Notes under the pieces: generated by a model
Seen by the model: the letters and a program-made list of their open reading frames with translations, nothing else
Database searches by the model: none
Told to the model about the DNA's origin: nothing
Assembly (NCBI RefSeq): GCF_019334305.1
Contig: NZ_JAHWGH010000008.1
Coordinates: forward strand, 353,881-417,880
Reading direction: 5' to 3'
Source of the DNA: Rossellomorea orangium
GTDB lineage: Bacteria > Bacillota > Bacilli > Bacillales > Bacillaceae_B
Length of the DNA: 64,000 nucleotides
Part shown: positions 1 through 9,140 of the stretch, one piece after another
How the letters are laid out: each line of letters begins with the position of its first letter
How positions within the stretch are numbered: position 1 is the stretch's first letter
Position numbers and translations under genes: made by a program

Positions 1-44
1 TCAAACATTTTCTCACATCTCTTGGTGTGAGAATTTCTCTATAA

Positions 45-120
45 GGGGCCTTAGCTCAGCTGGGAGAGCGCCTGCTTTGCACGCAGGAGGTCAGCGGTTC
101 GATCCCGCTAGGCTCCACCA
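45..120 (+). tRNA. tRNA-Ala (anticodon TGC)
   Basis: A complete cloverleaf can be drawn: the 7-bp acceptor stem GGGGCCT/AGGCTCC (one G-T), D arm with GCTCAGCTGGGAGAGC, anticodon stem CCTGC/GCAGG with loop TTTGCAC (anticodon TGC at 78-80), T arm with GGTTCGATCC, and an encoded 3' CCA at 118-120. It reads GCA and other GCN alanine codons. A perfect 8-bp hairpin at 10-33 lies just upstream, so this is probably the last gene of a tRNA or rRNA operon whose start is outside the window; an intrinsic terminator follows at 180. Confidence 0.97.
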
Positions 121-179
121 AATTATTTTTATCCGTGTAAGAAGCGGAAAAAAAATAACCATACATACGACATGATTAG

Positions 180-213
180 GCCTCGAATCTTTTAGGAGAT
201 TACAGGCTTTTTT
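180..213 (+). terminator. intrinsic terminator of the tRNA operon
   Basis: Stem GCCT (180-183) and AATCT (186-190) pair with AGATT (197-201) and AGGC (204-207) around a small internal loop, followed by six T. From 214 to the promoter at 494 I see no supported feature; the only reading frame there lacks a ribosome binding site. Confidence 0.8.
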
Positions 214-493
214 ATTTTGCTCTTTTTCGTAAAGTTCTTCAGTTTTTACCGGAAATCTTCATTCAAAACCCTTTTATCGGATCCATTGTCAATCAAAACA
301 GTAGAAATCCTCATAATGCATTTCCTTTTAGACCATTCTCCAATAGAATATTTTTCATTCCTGATCGTTTATTTTCAAATCATTATAGCAACTCAGCTGA
401 ACTGAAGCATCGAACACGCCGACATCTTCATATTCTTACACCAAGGCACTTATAATCTTCTGCACACGCATATATATGCACAATCTTGTCCAG

Positions 494-523
494 TTGAGTC
501 ATCCAACCATCTAGGGATACAAT
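494..523 (+). promoter_or_regulatory. sigma-A-type promoter of arginase gene
   Basis: TTGAGT (494-499), 18-bp spacer, TACAAT (518-523), ending about 38 bp before the start codon. A sigma-54 style -24/-12 element, as used by rocF-type genes in B. subtilis, was looked for and not found at correct spacing. Confidence 0.55.
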
Positions 524-561
524 AAGGGTAGAACTTAAATTTTGAATTGGGGGAATTTTTG

Positions 562-1464
562 ATGAAGAAGAACATTTCAATCATTGGAGTACCGATGGAT
601 TTAGGACAAATGCGCAGGGGTGTGGACATGGGACCAAGCGCGATCCGCTATGCTGGTATCGTGGAACGTCTTGAGAACCTTGGGTATGATATCAAGGACC
701 TCGGTGATATCGAAATTGGCCAGGCAGAGCGTGTACATAATAACCCTGATACAAATCTACGTAATTTGAAAGCGGTTGCTGAAGCGAGTGAAACCCTTGC
801 TGACAAAGTGAACGGCGTCATAAGTAGCGGGGACTTCCCTTTGATCTTTGGTGGCGATCATAGTATTGCGATTGGTACACTTGCCGGTGTTTCTCCTCAT
901 TATGAGAACCTGGGAGTTATTTGGTATGACGCTCATGGTGATCTGAATACGGGAGATACGTCACCTTCAGGCAATATCCACGGTATGCCACTTGCAGTGA
1001 GCCTGGGTATCGGCCATGAAGATTTGACAAGTATCGGTCAAAGCTCACCTAAGATTAAGCCTGAGAACATCGTCATCATTGGGGCGCGTTCATTAGATGA
1101 AGGTGAAAGAGAGTTAATTAAGGAAAAAGGGATTAAAGTGTACACGATGCACGAAATTGACCGCCTTGGCATGACGAAGGTTATGGAAGAGTCCATAGAC
1201 TACTTGAAGGGCAGAACAGACGGAGTTCATTTGTCACTTGATCTGGACGGTTTAGATCCAAGCGACGCTCCTGGTGTAGGAACCCCGGTTCTTGGAGGTA
1301 TCAGTTACCGTGAGAGTCATCTGGCGATGGAGATGCTTGAGGAGTCAGGATTGATTACATCAGCTGAATTTGTTGAGGTTAACCCTATCCTGGATGAGAA
1401 AAATAAAACAGCTACCGTTGCTGTAGCGTTAATGGGCTCGCTGTTTGGAGAGAAATTACTATAA
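562..1464 (+). CDS. rocF: arginase
   Basis: Hydrolyses L-arginine to ornithine and urea in the cytoplasm, the first step of the arginine-to-glutamate route. The 300-residue protein is of normal arginase length and carries the binuclear manganese motifs in order: GGDHS, DAHGD, and SLDLDGLDP followed by GVGTPV; SGNIHGMPLA is the arginase-type substrate loop, which favours arginase over agmatinase. ATG at 562 is chosen because GGGGG at 549-553 is correctly spaced; an upstream TTG at 547 would lie inside that site. It is monocistronic: promoter at 494 and a strong terminator at 1487. Confidence 0.95.
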   Translation: MKKNISIIGVPMDLGQMRRGVDMGPSAIRYAGIVERLENLGYDIKDLGDIEIGQAERVHNNPDTNLRNLKAVAEASETLADKVNGVISSGDFPLIFGGDHSIAIGTLAGVSPHYENLGVIWYDAHGDLNTGDTSPSGNIHGMPLAVSLGIGHEDLTSIGQSSPKIKPENIVIIGARSLDEGERELIKEKGIKVYTMHEIDRLGMTKVMEESIDYLKGRTDGVHLSLDLDGLDPSDAPGVGTPVLGGISYRESHLAMEMLEESGLITSAEFVEVNPILDEKNKTATVAVALMGSLFGEKLL

Positions 1465-1486
1465 TCTGATCTATTAATTAAAAAAG

Positions 1487-1518
1487 AAGGCTGGAACCAA
1501 ACGAGGTTTCCAGCCTTT
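1487..1518. terminator. bidirectional intrinsic terminator
   Basis: AAGGCTGGAA pairs with TTCCAGCCTT around a short loop, with A-rich and T-rich flanks, so it can end both arginase transcription and the convergent Spo0E-like gene. Confidence 0.8.
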
Positions 1519-1529
1519 ATCTATTGTGT

Positions 1530-1679
1530 TCAATGGTGCTTGACCACTTGATATTGATTTAACAATTCGTCAAGACGAGTGCTTAAATCCACTACTTGTT
1601 CATCGGCAAAGGAAGACTTTAATGCCAGTTCGACCATCTGGCGACGACAGTCTTCAATTTGAAATAATAGATCATGCAT
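1530..1679 (-). CDS. Spo0E-like aspartyl-phosphate phosphatase
   Basis: A 49-residue protein that fits the Spo0E family, small two-helix phosphatases that dephosphorylate Spo0A~P and so delay sporulation. Visible family features: an N-terminal helix beginning LLFQIEDCRRQMVELAL, a loop, then the signature-like STRLD (family S-x-x-LD) followed by ELLNQY. ATG at 1679 is preceded by GAGGGG with good spacing. Length is typical of short family members (YnzD and YisI class). The gene converges on arginase and shares its terminator. Which response regulator it targets cannot be told from sequence. Confidence 0.85.
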   Translation of the reverse strand: MHDLLFQIEDCRRQMVELALKSSFADEQVVDLSTRLDELLNQYQVVKHH

Positions 1680-1730
1680 TCTACCCCTCATTTAATAAAT
1701 CCTCCCGCAATAGAAATAATTAGTTCCTTT

Positions 1731-1756
1731 ATACCCCTTTTCTAATAAATGTAAAC
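1731..1756 (-). promoter_or_regulatory. overlapping sigma-B-like and sigma-A-like promoter
   Basis: On the minus strand GTTTAC-N14-GGGTAT resembles the general stress sigma-B consensus, and the same DNA reads TTTACA-N16-TATAAA for sigma-A. It lies about 50 bp upstream of the Spo0E-like start codon. Sequence alone cannot tell which holoenzyme is used. Confidence 0.5.
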
Positions 1757-1798
1757 ACATTTCCCTGAAAATTTGTTAGGATAATAATATAAAAAAAT

Positions 1799-1827
1799 TG
1801 AAACCTTCTGATAGGGTATTACGTATA
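1799..1827 (+). promoter_or_regulatory. sigma-W autoregulatory promoter
   Basis: TGAAAC (1799-1804), 17-bp spacer, CGTATA (1822-1827). This matches the sigma-W consensus TGAAAC-N16/17-CGTA and lies 33 bp before sigW, where an autoregulated promoter is known in B. subtilis. Confidence 0.85.
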
Positions 1828-1859
1828 TAAATATAGCCGCATAGAGCGGAGGTTGTGAA

Positions 1860-2423
1860 ATGGAAGCGTTAGTGAAAAAACGGATAAAACAAGTATTAAA
1901 AGGCGATCAAAACGCCTTTGCTGAATTAGTCGAACTTTATAAAGATAAGGTGTTTCAAATATGTTATCGTATGCTTGGAAATCGTCATGAGGCAGAAGAC
2001 ATTGCGCAAGAGGCGTTTATCAGGGCATATGTGAATATCGAGACCTTTAATCAAAAGAGAAAGTTTTCGACCTGGCTATTCCGGATAGCGACGAACCTGT
2101 GTATTGACCGGATACGGAAGAAGAAACCGGATTATTTTCTCGATGCAGAGGTGGCAGGGACGGAAGGCTTGACGATGTACTCACAAGTGGCTGCTGATGT
2201 TCAGCTCCCGGAGGATGAAGTGGAGAATATGGAGTTGCAGGAGACCATCCAAACAGAAATCTCGAAGTTACCCGAGAAGTATCGGTCGGTCATTGTTTTA
2301 AAATACATTGAAGAGCTCCCACTTCAAGAAATCAGCGAAATATTGGATTTACCACTGGGAACGGTCAAAACGAGGGTACATAGAGGGCGTGAAGCTCTCA
2401 GAAAACAATTACGATCACTGTAG
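1860..2423 (+). CDS. sigW: ECF RNA polymerase sigma factor SigW
   Basis: 187-residue extracytoplasmic-function sigma factor that directs RNA polymerase to envelope-stress and antimicrobial-resistance promoters. Region 2 is seen in FAELVELYKDKVFQICYRML and the following AEDIAQEAFIRAY; region 4 is the C-terminal helix-turn-helix with LPLQEISEILDLPLGTVKTR. ATG at 1860 follows GGAGG at 1848-1852. It is co-transcribed with rsiW 15 bp downstream and has a sigma-W promoter of its own, so it is autoregulated. Order sigW-rsiW-cdaA-cdaR-glmM-glmS matches B. subtilis. Confidence 0.96.
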   Translation: MEALVKKRIKQVLKGDQNAFAELVELYKDKVFQICYRMLGNRHEAEDIAQEAFIRAYVNIETFNQKRKFSTWLFRIATNLCIDRIRKKKPDYFLDAEVAGTEGLTMYSQVAADVQLPEDEVENMELQETIQTEISKLPEKYRSVIVLKYIEELPLQEISEILDLPLGTVKTRVHRGREALRKQLRSL

Positions 2424-2438
2424 AGAGGGTGAGTGAAC

Positions 2439-3092
2439 ATGAAGCCTTGTCCTGAAGAAATCATCGAGTATATGCACGATTATTTAGATGGAGATTTAAA
2501 CCGTGAAAAAGAGGAAGAACTGAAACATCATTTGCAGGAATGCACTGAGTGTCAGCACCACTTCCATGAGCTGAAAAAAGCGATTGCGTTTGTACAGAGC
2601 ACCTCCCACATCAGTGCTCCTGCAGACTTTACAGATAACGTCATGGCGGGACTGCCGAAAGAAAAGAAAAAAGTGGGAGTACAGAGATGGTTCCGTCATC
2701 ATCCGCTTCTTACCGCAGCTGCCCTATTCCTATTCTTTATGACCGGAAGTTTTCTCACATCATGGAATGATGACCAAGATTTTTCTTTTACGAAAAACGC
2801 TCAATTAGTTGTGAAAGATCATACTGTTGTCGTACCTGAAGGTGAAGTCGTCAAAGGGGATCTGACCGTCCGAAATGGCGATGTGAAGATTGAAGGAAAA
2901 GTAGCTGGAAATGTCACGGTCATCAACGGAAAGGTCACAGGTATCGACGGAAAGCAATATTTGGCTTCTGCGGGTAGTGTGACTGGAGACATACATGAAA
3001 TCGATGAAGCGTTCGAGTGGCTTTGGTACCAGATTAAAAAAGGGGCTAAAGACACGTTGGATTGGGGAAATTCGCAACTTGAAGAAAAGTAG
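2439..3092 (+). CDS. rsiW: anti-sigma-W factor RsiW
   Basis: Membrane anti-sigma factor that holds SigW inactive until regulated proteolysis. The cytoplasmic zinc-binding anti-sigma domain shows C4 and H31-x3-C35-x2-C38; one membrane helix lies around residues 87-105 (ending GSFLTSW); the extracytoplasmic part from about residue 125 has beta-strand repeats (EGEVVKGDLTVRNGDVKI style) like other RsiW C termini. ATG 2439 is preferred over GTG 2433 because the GAGAGGGTGA ribosome site overlaps the GTG. 217 residues. Terminated at 3136. Confidence 0.93.
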   Translation: MKPCPEEIIEYMHDYLDGDLNREKEEELKHHLQECTECQHHFHELKKAIAFVQSTSHISAPADFTDNVMAGLPKEKKKVGVQRWFRHHPLLTAAALFLFFMTGSFLTSWNDDQDFSFTKNAQLVVKDHTVVVPEGEVVKGDLTVRNGDVKIEGKVAGNVTVINGKVTGIDGKQYLASAGSVTGDIHEIDEAFEWLWYQIKKGAKDTLDWGNSQLEEK

Positions 3093-3118
3093 GATAAAAT
3101 AGAGGGGATGGAATGTAA

Positions 3119-3129
3119 GGTCCGTCCCT
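3119..3129 (+). repeat. GGTCCGTCCCT dispersed motif, degenerate hairpin copy
   Basis: GGTCCGTCCCT after rsiW; upstream GGGGATGGA can pair imperfectly with TCCGTCCC. The same core recurs in hairpins at 19821-19903 and 47622-47657, and in shorter form at 30045 and 62257. Confidence 0.5.
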
Positions 3130-3135
3130 AAAGGG

Positions 3136-3167
3136 CTGACACTTATGATTTTCGTGTCAGTTTTTTT
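3136..3167 (+). terminator. intrinsic terminator after rsiW
   Basis: CTGACAC (3136-3142) pairs with GTGTCAG (3154-3160), followed by seven T. Confidence 0.85.
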
Positions 3168-3246
3168 ATGTAAAAACGTGAGTTCATGAATAGAAAAGAA
3201 AGAATCATGAAGCCGTGGGTGTCTTTCATTTGATGGTGCTGAATTG

Positions 3247-3255
3247 TGCTATAAT
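3247..3255 (+). promoter_or_regulatory. extended -10 promoter of the cdaA operon
   Basis: TGC-TATAAT with the TGn extension; the -35 region is weak (ATTTGA at 16-bp spacing). It lies after the rsiW terminator and about 70 bp before cdaA, so cdaA-cdaR-glmM can be transcribed apart from sigW. Confidence 0.55.
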
Positions 3256-3327
3256 AGGAACGTTACGAAAATGGAGAAGCCACACATGGCGGCTTACGCT
3301 TTCGATTAAGCTATTGGAGGATGTAAT

Positions 3328-4164
3328 ATGCCGTTTATCGATATTTTTTCGGATTACTCCGCGCTGGATTATGTCTCTGATATTGTAGATATACTCGTTG
3401 TATGGTTTGTAATCTATAAACTGATCATGCTGATAAAAGGAACGAAAGCAGTACAACTATTAAAAGGTATTTTTGTCATCATCATCGTAAGAGGCCTGAG
3501 TAGCATCTTCGGTCTTGACACCCTGGGGTGGATGATGGAACAAGCCCTCACTTGGGGGTTCCTCGCCATCATCATCATCTTCCAGCCTGAACTGAGGAGA
3601 GCTCTTGAACAGCTCGGCCGGGGCCGTTTGTTCTCAAGGACGGGCTTGCAGGAGGAAGAAGAGCAGGAACAGATGATTGAATCCATGACGAAAGCCGTAA
3701 GTTATATGGCGAAACGTCGGATTGGTGCTTTACTTACGCTGGAAAGAGAAACCGGGATGAGTGATTATATTGAAACGGGTATACCGCTTAATGCAAAGAT
3801 CACTTCTCAGCTGCTCATTAATATCTTTATCCCTAATACACCTCTCCATGACGGAGCGGTGATCATCCAGAAGAACCAAATCGCAGCTGCCGCGTGCTAT
3901 CTACCTCTTTCTGAGAGCCCATTTATTTCTAAGGAACTTGGGACAAGGCATAGAGCTGCACTAGGTGTCAGTGAAGTGACAGATAGTATTACCATCGTTG
4001 TGTCAGAAGAAACGGGAGCTATCTCCATCACAAAGAATGGAGAGTTGCATCGCGACCTCTCTCTGGAGCGCTTCAAGGAAATTCTAACGTTGGAGCTCAT
4101 TGGCGATAAGACGAACGCTTCCTCGACGAAATGGAGTTTTAGGGGGAAGAAAGAAAATGGATAA
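3328..4164 (+). CDS. cdaA: diadenylate cyclase CdaA
   Basis: Makes the second messenger c-di-AMP from two ATP. The 278-residue protein has three N-terminal membrane helices (about residues 12-95) and a DAC (DisA_N) domain with the catalytic DGA (in TPLHDGAVII) and RHR (in GTRHRAALG) motifs. GGAGG sits 8 bp before ATG 3328. It overlaps cdaR by 8 bp and is followed by glmM; in relatives CdaR and GlmM both bind CdaA and modulate its activity, which fits this tight operon. C-di-AMP controls potassium and osmolyte balance. Confidence 0.97.
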   Translation: MPFIDIFSDYSALDYVSDIVDILVVWFVIYKLIMLIKGTKAVQLLKGIFVIIIVRGLSSIFGLDTLGWMMEQALTWGFLAIIIIFQPELRRALEQLGRGRLFSRTGLQEEEEQEQMIESMTKAVSYMAKRRIGALLTLERETGMSDYIETGIPLNAKITSQLLINIFIPNTPLHDGAVIIQKNQIAAAACYLPLSESPFISKELGTRHRAALGVSEVTDSITIVVSEETGAISITKNGELHRDLSLERFKEILTLELIGDKTNASSTKWSFRGKKENG

Positions 4165-5398
4165 ATTCATGGAAAGCCGTTGGTTTATGCGGATTGTTGG
4201 ACTATTGTTAGCCTTCATTCTCTACCTTTCTGTCAACTTTGACGATATCCAGAAAACAGCTAACAACAATGGCGGTAGCTCTCAGAATGCCATTGAAACA
4301 ATCCAGGATGTCCCGCTAGAAGTATTCTATGATAGTGAGAATCTGGAAGTGTCAGGGCTGCCAGATACGGTGAATGTGACCGTGGAAGGGCCAAAAGCGG
4401 TTGTGCAGCAAGCGAAAACAGTGAAAGATTTTCAAGTATATGTGGATTTGAATGATATTGAAATTGGTGAACATCAGGTGGAAATCCAGATTCAAAACAT
4501 TTCAGATAAGCTGGAAGTGAAGCTTGATCCTCAATTCGCGAATATTTCTGTTCAGGAAAAGGTCACAGAAGAGTTTACGATTGAACCCCAATTCAATGAG
4601 AGCATTCTATCGAATGGCTATGAGGCAGAGGGCCTTGCCGTGGATCCGAAAACCGTGAAAGTGACGGGTTCTAAGGATGAAGTAGAACGGATTGCCTATG
4701 TCATTGCGACTCTTGATGTCGATGAAGAAATCAATGAAAATGTGACTGGGGAAGCCCGGGTTCAGGTCCTTGACCGAGAATACAACAAATTGGATGTATT
4801 AGTAGATCCGGAAGTGGTGGATGTGACCGTTTCGGTTGTAAACCCGAGTAAAAGCGTCCCCGTAACGATTAAACAACAAGGAAGCCTCCCTGAGGGAACT
4901 ACCCTGGAGTCCATATCGGTTGAGCCTAAAGAGGCCACGATCTTTGGAAGACAAGACGTTTTGGACACAGTAGAAGAACTGCTGGCAGAAGTCGACCTTT
5001 CCAAAATCAAGAAGGACTCGACGATTACAGTGCCACTTGCCCTTAAGGAAGGATTAAACAAAGTGGCTCCTGAGGAAGTGAAGGTCAAGATTGATGTGAC
5101 TACGACTGAGGAAAAGAGTTTATCAGGAATTGAAATCAAACCTGAGGGGTTGGCTGACGAGTATGAATACACCATCACGACACCTGAGAATGGGCTAGTA
5201 GATGTTGCACTGAAAGGTCAGAACGGGGAAGTGAGTAAAGTGAAGAAAGAAGACTTCTCCCTTGCCCTCGATCTTTCGGGGCTTGAGCCAGGTGAACATG
5301 AAGTGGAAATACAAGCAGAAGGTCCAGAGAACGTCGAATGGACCCTTTCACAGAAAACGGTAAAAGTAGAAATCAAAGAAAAGAACACATCAGCATAA
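4157..5398 (+). CDS. cdaR: CdaA regulatory protein CdaR (YbbR-domain)
   Basis: Membrane-anchored extracytoplasmic regulator of CdaA. One N-terminal membrane helix ([17 protein letters not shown]) is followed by about four YbbR repeats, each beginning with a pattern like [22 protein letters not shown] or [11 protein letters not shown]; 413 residues. ATG 4157 lies inside the cdaA stop region with GGGGGAAG just upstream, so translation is probably coupled. An in-frame start 57 bp upstream lies deep in cdaA and has no ribosome site. Confidence 0.94.
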   Translation: MDKFMESRWFMRIVGLLLAFILYLSVNFDDIQKTANNNGGSSQNAIETIQDVPLEVFYDSENLEVSGLPDTVNVTVEGPKAVVQQAKTVKDFQVYVDLNDIEIGEHQVEIQIQNISDKLEVKLDPQFANISVQEKVTEEFTIEPQFNESILSNGYEAEGLAVDPKTVKVTGSKDEVERIAYVIATLDVDEEINENVTGEARVQVLDREYNKLDVLVDPEVVDVTVSVVNPSKSVPVTIKQQGSLPEGTTLESISVEPKEATIFGRQDVLDTVEELLAEVDLSKIKKDSTITVPLALKEGLNKVAPEEVKVKIDVTTTEEKSLSGIEIKPEGLADEYEYTITTPENGLVDVALKGQNGEVSKVKKEDFSLALDLSGLEPGEHEVEIQAEGPENVEWTLSQKTVKVEIKEKNTSA

Positions 5399-5423
5399 GA
5401 GCTGTAAAAAGGAGAGAATGACG

Positions 5424-6773
5424 ATGGGTAAGTATTTTGGAACGGATGGAGTAAGAGGTGTAGCGAATACGGAATTGACACCGGAATTAGCCTTTAAGCT
5501 TGGACGATTTGGTGGGTATGTTCTGACGAAGGATGCTACACGTCCCAAAATATTGATTGGACGGGATACTCGAATTTCGGGGCATATGCTGGAAGGTGCA
5601 CTTGTAGCTGGACTTCTTTCCATTGGTGCGGAAGTGATGCGTTTAGGGGTGATTTCAACTCCGGGTGTTGCATACTTAACAAAGGCATTGGGAGCCCAGG
5701 CAGGAGTCATGATTTCTGCATCCCATAACCCTGTGGGAGATAACGGGATTAAATTCTTTGGACCGGATGGTTTCAAGCTGTCAGACGATCAGGAAAGTGA
5801 GATTGAAGACCTGTTGGATCAAACCGTTGACGGTCTTCCTCGTCCGACCGGCGCTGACCTTGGTCAGGTAAGTGATTATTTCGAAGGCGGTCAAAAATAT
5901 ATCCAGTACTTGAAACAATCGGTTGACGAAGATTTCGACGGATTACATATTGCATTGGATTGCGCACATGGTGCTACTTCCGCTCTTGCCACTCACCTGT
6001 TTGCAGATCTTGATGCCGATATTTCCACGATGGGAGCATCTCCGAATGGATTGAACATCAATGAAGGAGTCGGTTCCACTCACCCTGAAGCATTGGCTGA
6101 AATGGTGAAGGAAAAAGGTGCCGATCTCGGTCTTGCCTTTGACGGGGATGGGGACCGGATCATTGCCATTGATGAACATGGCCAGATCGTAGATGGAGAT
6201 CAAATCATGTACATTTGTGGTAAATATCTGAAATCACAGGGTCAATTGAAACAATCTACAGTTGTATCTACTGTGATGAGTAATCTAGGTTTCCATAAAG
6301 GTCTTGAGGAGAATGGCATCCAAAGCATCCAGACTGCCGTTGGGGACCGTTACGTTGTAGAAGAAATGAAGAAGCAAGGATATACCCTCGGCGGAGAGCA
6401 GTCAGGGCATATCATCTTCCTTGATTACAATACAACGGGTGACGGCCTGTTGACAGGTATCCAGCTTGTAAACATCATGAAGGTAACCGGTAAATCCTTA
6501 TCGGAGCTTGCAGGAGAAATGCAGAAATTCCCTCAGAAGCTCGTGAATGTGCGTGTGACAGACAAGCATCATGTAACGGATAACGAAACAGTTAAAAACG
6601 TGATTCAAAAAGTAGAAGCCGAAATGAACGGTAACGGACGGATCCTAGTCCGTCCATCAGGAACGGAGCCACTTGTCCGTGTCATGGCTGAAGCACCTAC
6701 AGAAGAGCTGTGTGAGAGATATGTAAATGAAATTGTACAAGTTGTCGACCAGGAAATGGGTCTGAACGAATAG
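5424..6773 (+). CDS. glmM: phosphoglucosamine mutase GlmM
   Basis: Converts glucosamine-6-phosphate to glucosamine-1-phosphate on the route to UDP-GlcNAc. 449 residues. The active-site serine is S100 in SASHN, the metal loop is DGDGDR near residue 240, and the C-terminal phosphate-binding loop is [14 protein letters not shown] 5424 is preferred to ATG 5418 because GGAGAG at 5411-5416 is too near the latter and the protein then begins MGKYFGTDG as in the family. Third gene of the c-di-AMP operon; GlmM is also a known inhibitor of CdaA. Confidence 0.97.
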   Translation: MGKYFGTDGVRGVANTELTPELAFKLGRFGGYVLTKDATRPKILIGRDTRISGHMLEGALVAGLLSIGAEVMRLGVISTPGVAYLTKALGAQAGVMISASHNPVGDNGIKFFGPDGFKLSDDQESEIEDLLDQTVDGLPRPTGADLGQVSDYFEGGQKYIQYLKQSVDEDFDGLHIALDCAHGATSALATHLFADLDADISTMGASPNGLNINEGVGSTHPEALAEMVKEKGADLGLAFDGDGDRIIAIDEHGQIVDGDQIMYICGKYLKSQGQLKQSTVVSTVMSNLGFHKGLEENGIQSIQTAVGDRYVVEEMKKQGYTLGGEQSGHIIFLDYNTTGDGLLTGIQLVNIMKVTGKSLSELAGEMQKFPQKLVNVRVTDKHHVTDNETVKNVIQKVEAEMNGNGRILVRPSGTEPLVRVMAEAPTEELCERYVNEIVQVVDQEMGLNE

Positions 6774-6783
6774 TTGATTTTTC

Positions 6784-6817
6784 ATGCGCAAGGGGTCATT
6801 TCGTGCCTCTTGTGCAT
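6784..6817 (+). terminator. hairpin after glmM, weak terminator
   Basis: ATGCGCAAG (6784-6792) pairs with CTTGTGCAT (6809-6817), with two further GC pairs inside. The downstream tract ATTTAAT is poor, so some read-through into glmS is likely. Confidence 0.5.
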
Positions 6818-6915
6818 ATTTAATGAGTAGAGTCATTTTACATGAAGGTTTAGACCCTATCTGTGTCGGGAACATGACAAAGTGATAACAACTCCTTATC
6901 GTTGTCAGATTTTTA

Positions 6916-6945
6916 TTGACGAAGGGAAACCCGCTGGTGTATGAT
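6916..6945 (+). promoter_or_regulatory. sigma-A promoter of glmS
   Basis: TTGACG (6916-6921), 18-bp spacer, TATGAT (6940-6945). It starts transcription about 75 bp before the ribozyme cleavage site. Confidence 0.65.
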
Positions 6946-7024
6946 GATTTTGTTTTCATTTTTCAAATAAAATGGGAATGTGAGTCAAGAAGAAAGGTGG
7001 ATAGTGGGTAACAGATTTAACTAA

Positions 7025-7191
7025 AGCGCCAGGGCTGAGCGATGGATACGACAAAGGATCGTTCAGTTGACGAGGTGGAGGTTTATCGAGCATTCGGCGG
7101 ATGCCTCCCGGTTTGCAACGTCACCGAACCGAAAGTTTCTTCCTTAAATCGTTAAGGCAACTTAATGGACAAAGGGAAGAAAACAGTGACG
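7025..7191 (+). ncRNA. glmS ribozyme riboswitch
   Basis: Self-cleaving RNA activated by glucosamine-6-phosphate that lowers glmS mRNA when product is plentiful. The family core is visible: GCGCCAG at 7026 (cleavage predicted between A7025 and G7026), GTTGACGAGGTGGAGGTTTA from 7065, CATTCGGCGGATGCCTCCCG around 7091-7110, ACCGAAAG near 7127, and the closing TGGACAAAGGGAAGAAAAC near 7165-7183. It lies in the glmS leader, 94 bp before the start codon. Confidence 0.96.
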
Positions 7192-7219
7192 AACGTAAAT
7201 ACTAATGACAAACAGAGAT

Positions 7220-7258
7220 AAGGGGGCAAGTTGTCCCCAAAAGAGTTCTTGCCCCCTT
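7220..7258 (+). promoter_or_regulatory. stable hairpin between glmS ribozyme and glmS ribosome site
   Basis: AAGGGGGCAAG (7220-7230) pairs perfectly with CTTGCCCCCTT (7248-7258) around a 17-nt loop. No T-tract follows, so it is not a standard terminator. TCCCC in the loop could alternatively pair with the left arm, giving a competing smaller hairpin. Confidence 0.6.
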
Positions 7259-7284
7259 GCATGTTCAGGGAGGATATATTAATT

Positions 7285-9087
7285 ATGTGTGGAATTGTTG
7301 GATATATTGGAAATTCAGATACAAAGGAAATTCTTTTAAAAGGTCTTGAGAAGCTTGAGTACCGCGGTTATGATTCTGCAGGAATCGCCGTTCAAAACGA
7401 AGAAGGCATCCATGTGTTCAAGGAGAAAGGCCGTATTGCAGACCTTCGCGGCATCGTTGATGAGAGCGTATTAAGCAACACTGGAATCGGACACACACGC
7501 TGGGCTACCCACGGTGTACCAAGCAAGGTGAATGCCCACCCTCATCAAAGTAATTCAGGCCGCTTCACAATCGTTCATAACGGAGTAATCGAAAACTACT
7601 CTCAGCTTAAACGTGAATATTTAACAGACGTAACGTTCAAGAGTGACACGGATACTGAAGTTATCGTTCAGCTGATCGAAAAGATTGTAGATGAAGGAAA
7701 CACAGTAGAAGAAGCTTTCCGTCAAACGTTAATGCTGCTTAAAGGTTCTTATGCCATTGCCCTTTTAGATTCCGAGAATGATGAAACGATCTATGTAGCG
7801 AAAAACAAAAGTCCACTGCTTGTCGGTCTTGGAGAAGACTTCAACGTTGTAGCAAGTGATGCTATGGCGATGATTCAAGTAACGGATCAATATGTTGAGC
7901 TGATGGACAAAGAAATGGTCATCGTAACGAAGGAAAAGGTCGAAATCCAAAACCTCATCGGTGAAGTAATGGAACGTGCTCCTTACACGGCTGAAATCGA
8001 TGCCAGTGATATCGAAAAAGGAACATACCCTCACTACATGCTGAAAGAAATTGATGAGCAGCCATTAGTGATGCGTAAAATCATTCAAGCTTACCAAAAT
8101 GAGAACAATGAGCTTCACATCGATGAGCCGATCGTCGGAGCGATGAAGGAAGCGGATCGTGTTTACATCATTGCATGTGGAACGAGCTACCACGCTGGTC
8201 TTGTTGGAAAGCAATTCATCGAGAAGAGTGCAGGGATCCCTGTAGAAGTTCATGTAGCTAGTGAATTCAGCTACAATATGCCTCTACTTTCTAAGAAACC
8301 ATTGTTCATCTTCATCTCTCAAAGTGGTGAAACGGCAGATAGCCGTGCCGTACTCGTTCAAATCAAAGAACTTGGACATAAATCATTAACGATCACAAAC
8401 GTAGCGGGTTCTACCCTTTCACGTGAAGCGGATTACACGTTGCTCCTTCATGCAGGACCTGAAATCGCTGTAGCTTCAACGAAAGCGTACACGGCTCAGC
8501 TTGCGGTTCTTGCAATCCTTGCTCACGTTGCCGGTCAGGCATGTGGAACCAACCAGGACTTTGATCTTGTTCAAGAGCTTGGTATCGTAGCTACTGCAAT
8601 GGAAGCACTTTGTGATACGAAAGAAGAGTTTGAAGATATCGCACGCGAATATCTGTCAACGACTCGCAACTGTTTCTTCATCGGCCGTTCACTCGACTTC
8701 TATGTAGGTCTTGAGGGAGCATTGAAATTGAAAGAAATCTCTTACATCCAGGCAGAAGGATTTGCCGGAGGAGAGCTTAAACACGGTACGATCGCCCTTA
8801 TCGAAGAAGGAACACCGATCGTTGCCCTTGCAACACAGGAAGAAGTAAACCTTGGAATCAGAGGGAATGTGAAAGAGGTAGTCGCTCGTGGAGCCAACCC
8901 TTGTATCATTTCCATGAAAGGTTTAGAAGACGAAGAAGATCGCTTCGTCATCCCGGAGGTTAACCCATTGTTATCACCTCTTATCTCTGTCATCCCATTA
9001 CAATTAATTTCTTACTACGCTGCCCTGCACCGCGATTGTGATGTAGATAAGCCGCGTAACTTAGCGAAATCTGTTACGGTTGAGTAA
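7285..9087 (+). CDS. glmS: glutamine-fructose-6-phosphate aminotransferase (isomerizing)
   Basis: Makes glucosamine-6-phosphate from fructose-6-phosphate and glutamine, the first committed step of amino-sugar and cell-wall precursor synthesis. ATG 7285 is fixed by chemistry: the mature protein must start with the nucleophilic cysteine (MCGIVGYIG). The N-terminal glutaminase domain shows GYDSAGIA and GHTRWATHG; two SIS sugar-isomerase domains follow, with [11 protein letters not shown]. 600 residues, the normal length, ending in the typical LAKSVTVE. Controlled by the upstream ribozyme; terminator at 9105. Confidence 0.98.
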   Translation: MCGIVGYIGNSDTKEILLKGLEKLEYRGYDSAGIAVQNEEGIHVFKEKGRIADLRGIVDESVLSNTGIGHTRWATHGVPSKVNAHPHQSNSGRFTIVHNGVIENYSQLKREYLTDVTFKSDTDTEVIVQLIEKIVDEGNTVEEAFRQTLMLLKGSYAIALLDSENDETIYVAKNKSPLLVGLGEDFNVVASDAMAMIQVTDQYVELMDKEMVIVTKEKVEIQNLIGEVMERAPYTAEIDASDIEKGTYPHYMLKEIDEQPLVMRKIIQAYQNENNELHIDEPIVGAMKEADRVYIIACGTSYHAGLVGKQFIEKSAGIPVEVHVASEFSYNMPLLSKKPLFIFISQSGETADSRAVLVQIKELGHKSLTITNVAGSTLSREADYTLLLHAGPEIAVASTKAYTAQLAVLAILAHVAGQACGTNQDFDLVQELGIVATAMEALCDTKEEFEDIAREYLSTTRNCFFIGRSLDFYVGLEGALKLKEISYIQAEGFAGGELKHGTIALIEEGTPIVALATQEEVNLGIRGNVKEVVARGANPCIISMKGLEDEEDRFVIPEVNPLLSPLISVIPLQLISYYAALHRDCDVDKPRNLAKSVTVE

Positions 9088-9104
9088 GGATTAAATAGAA
9101 AAGA

Positions 9105-9140
9105 AACCCGGTCAGTCCATGAGGCTGACCGGGTTTTTTT
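9105..9140. terminator. intrinsic terminator after glmS
   Basis: AACCCGGTCAG pairs with CTGACCGGGTT around a 9-nt loop followed by a T run. The stop codon of the convergent metallopeptidase gene lies at its right edge. Confidence 0.9.

Noticed and set aside
217..405. A 62-codon frame after the tRNA terminator
   Set aside because: It starts with TTG right after the terminator, has no ribosome site, and shows random composition.
430..480. Sigma-54 promoter for arginase
   Set aside because: GGCAC and a later TGC are present, but the distance is about 5 bp too long for a -24/-12 element.
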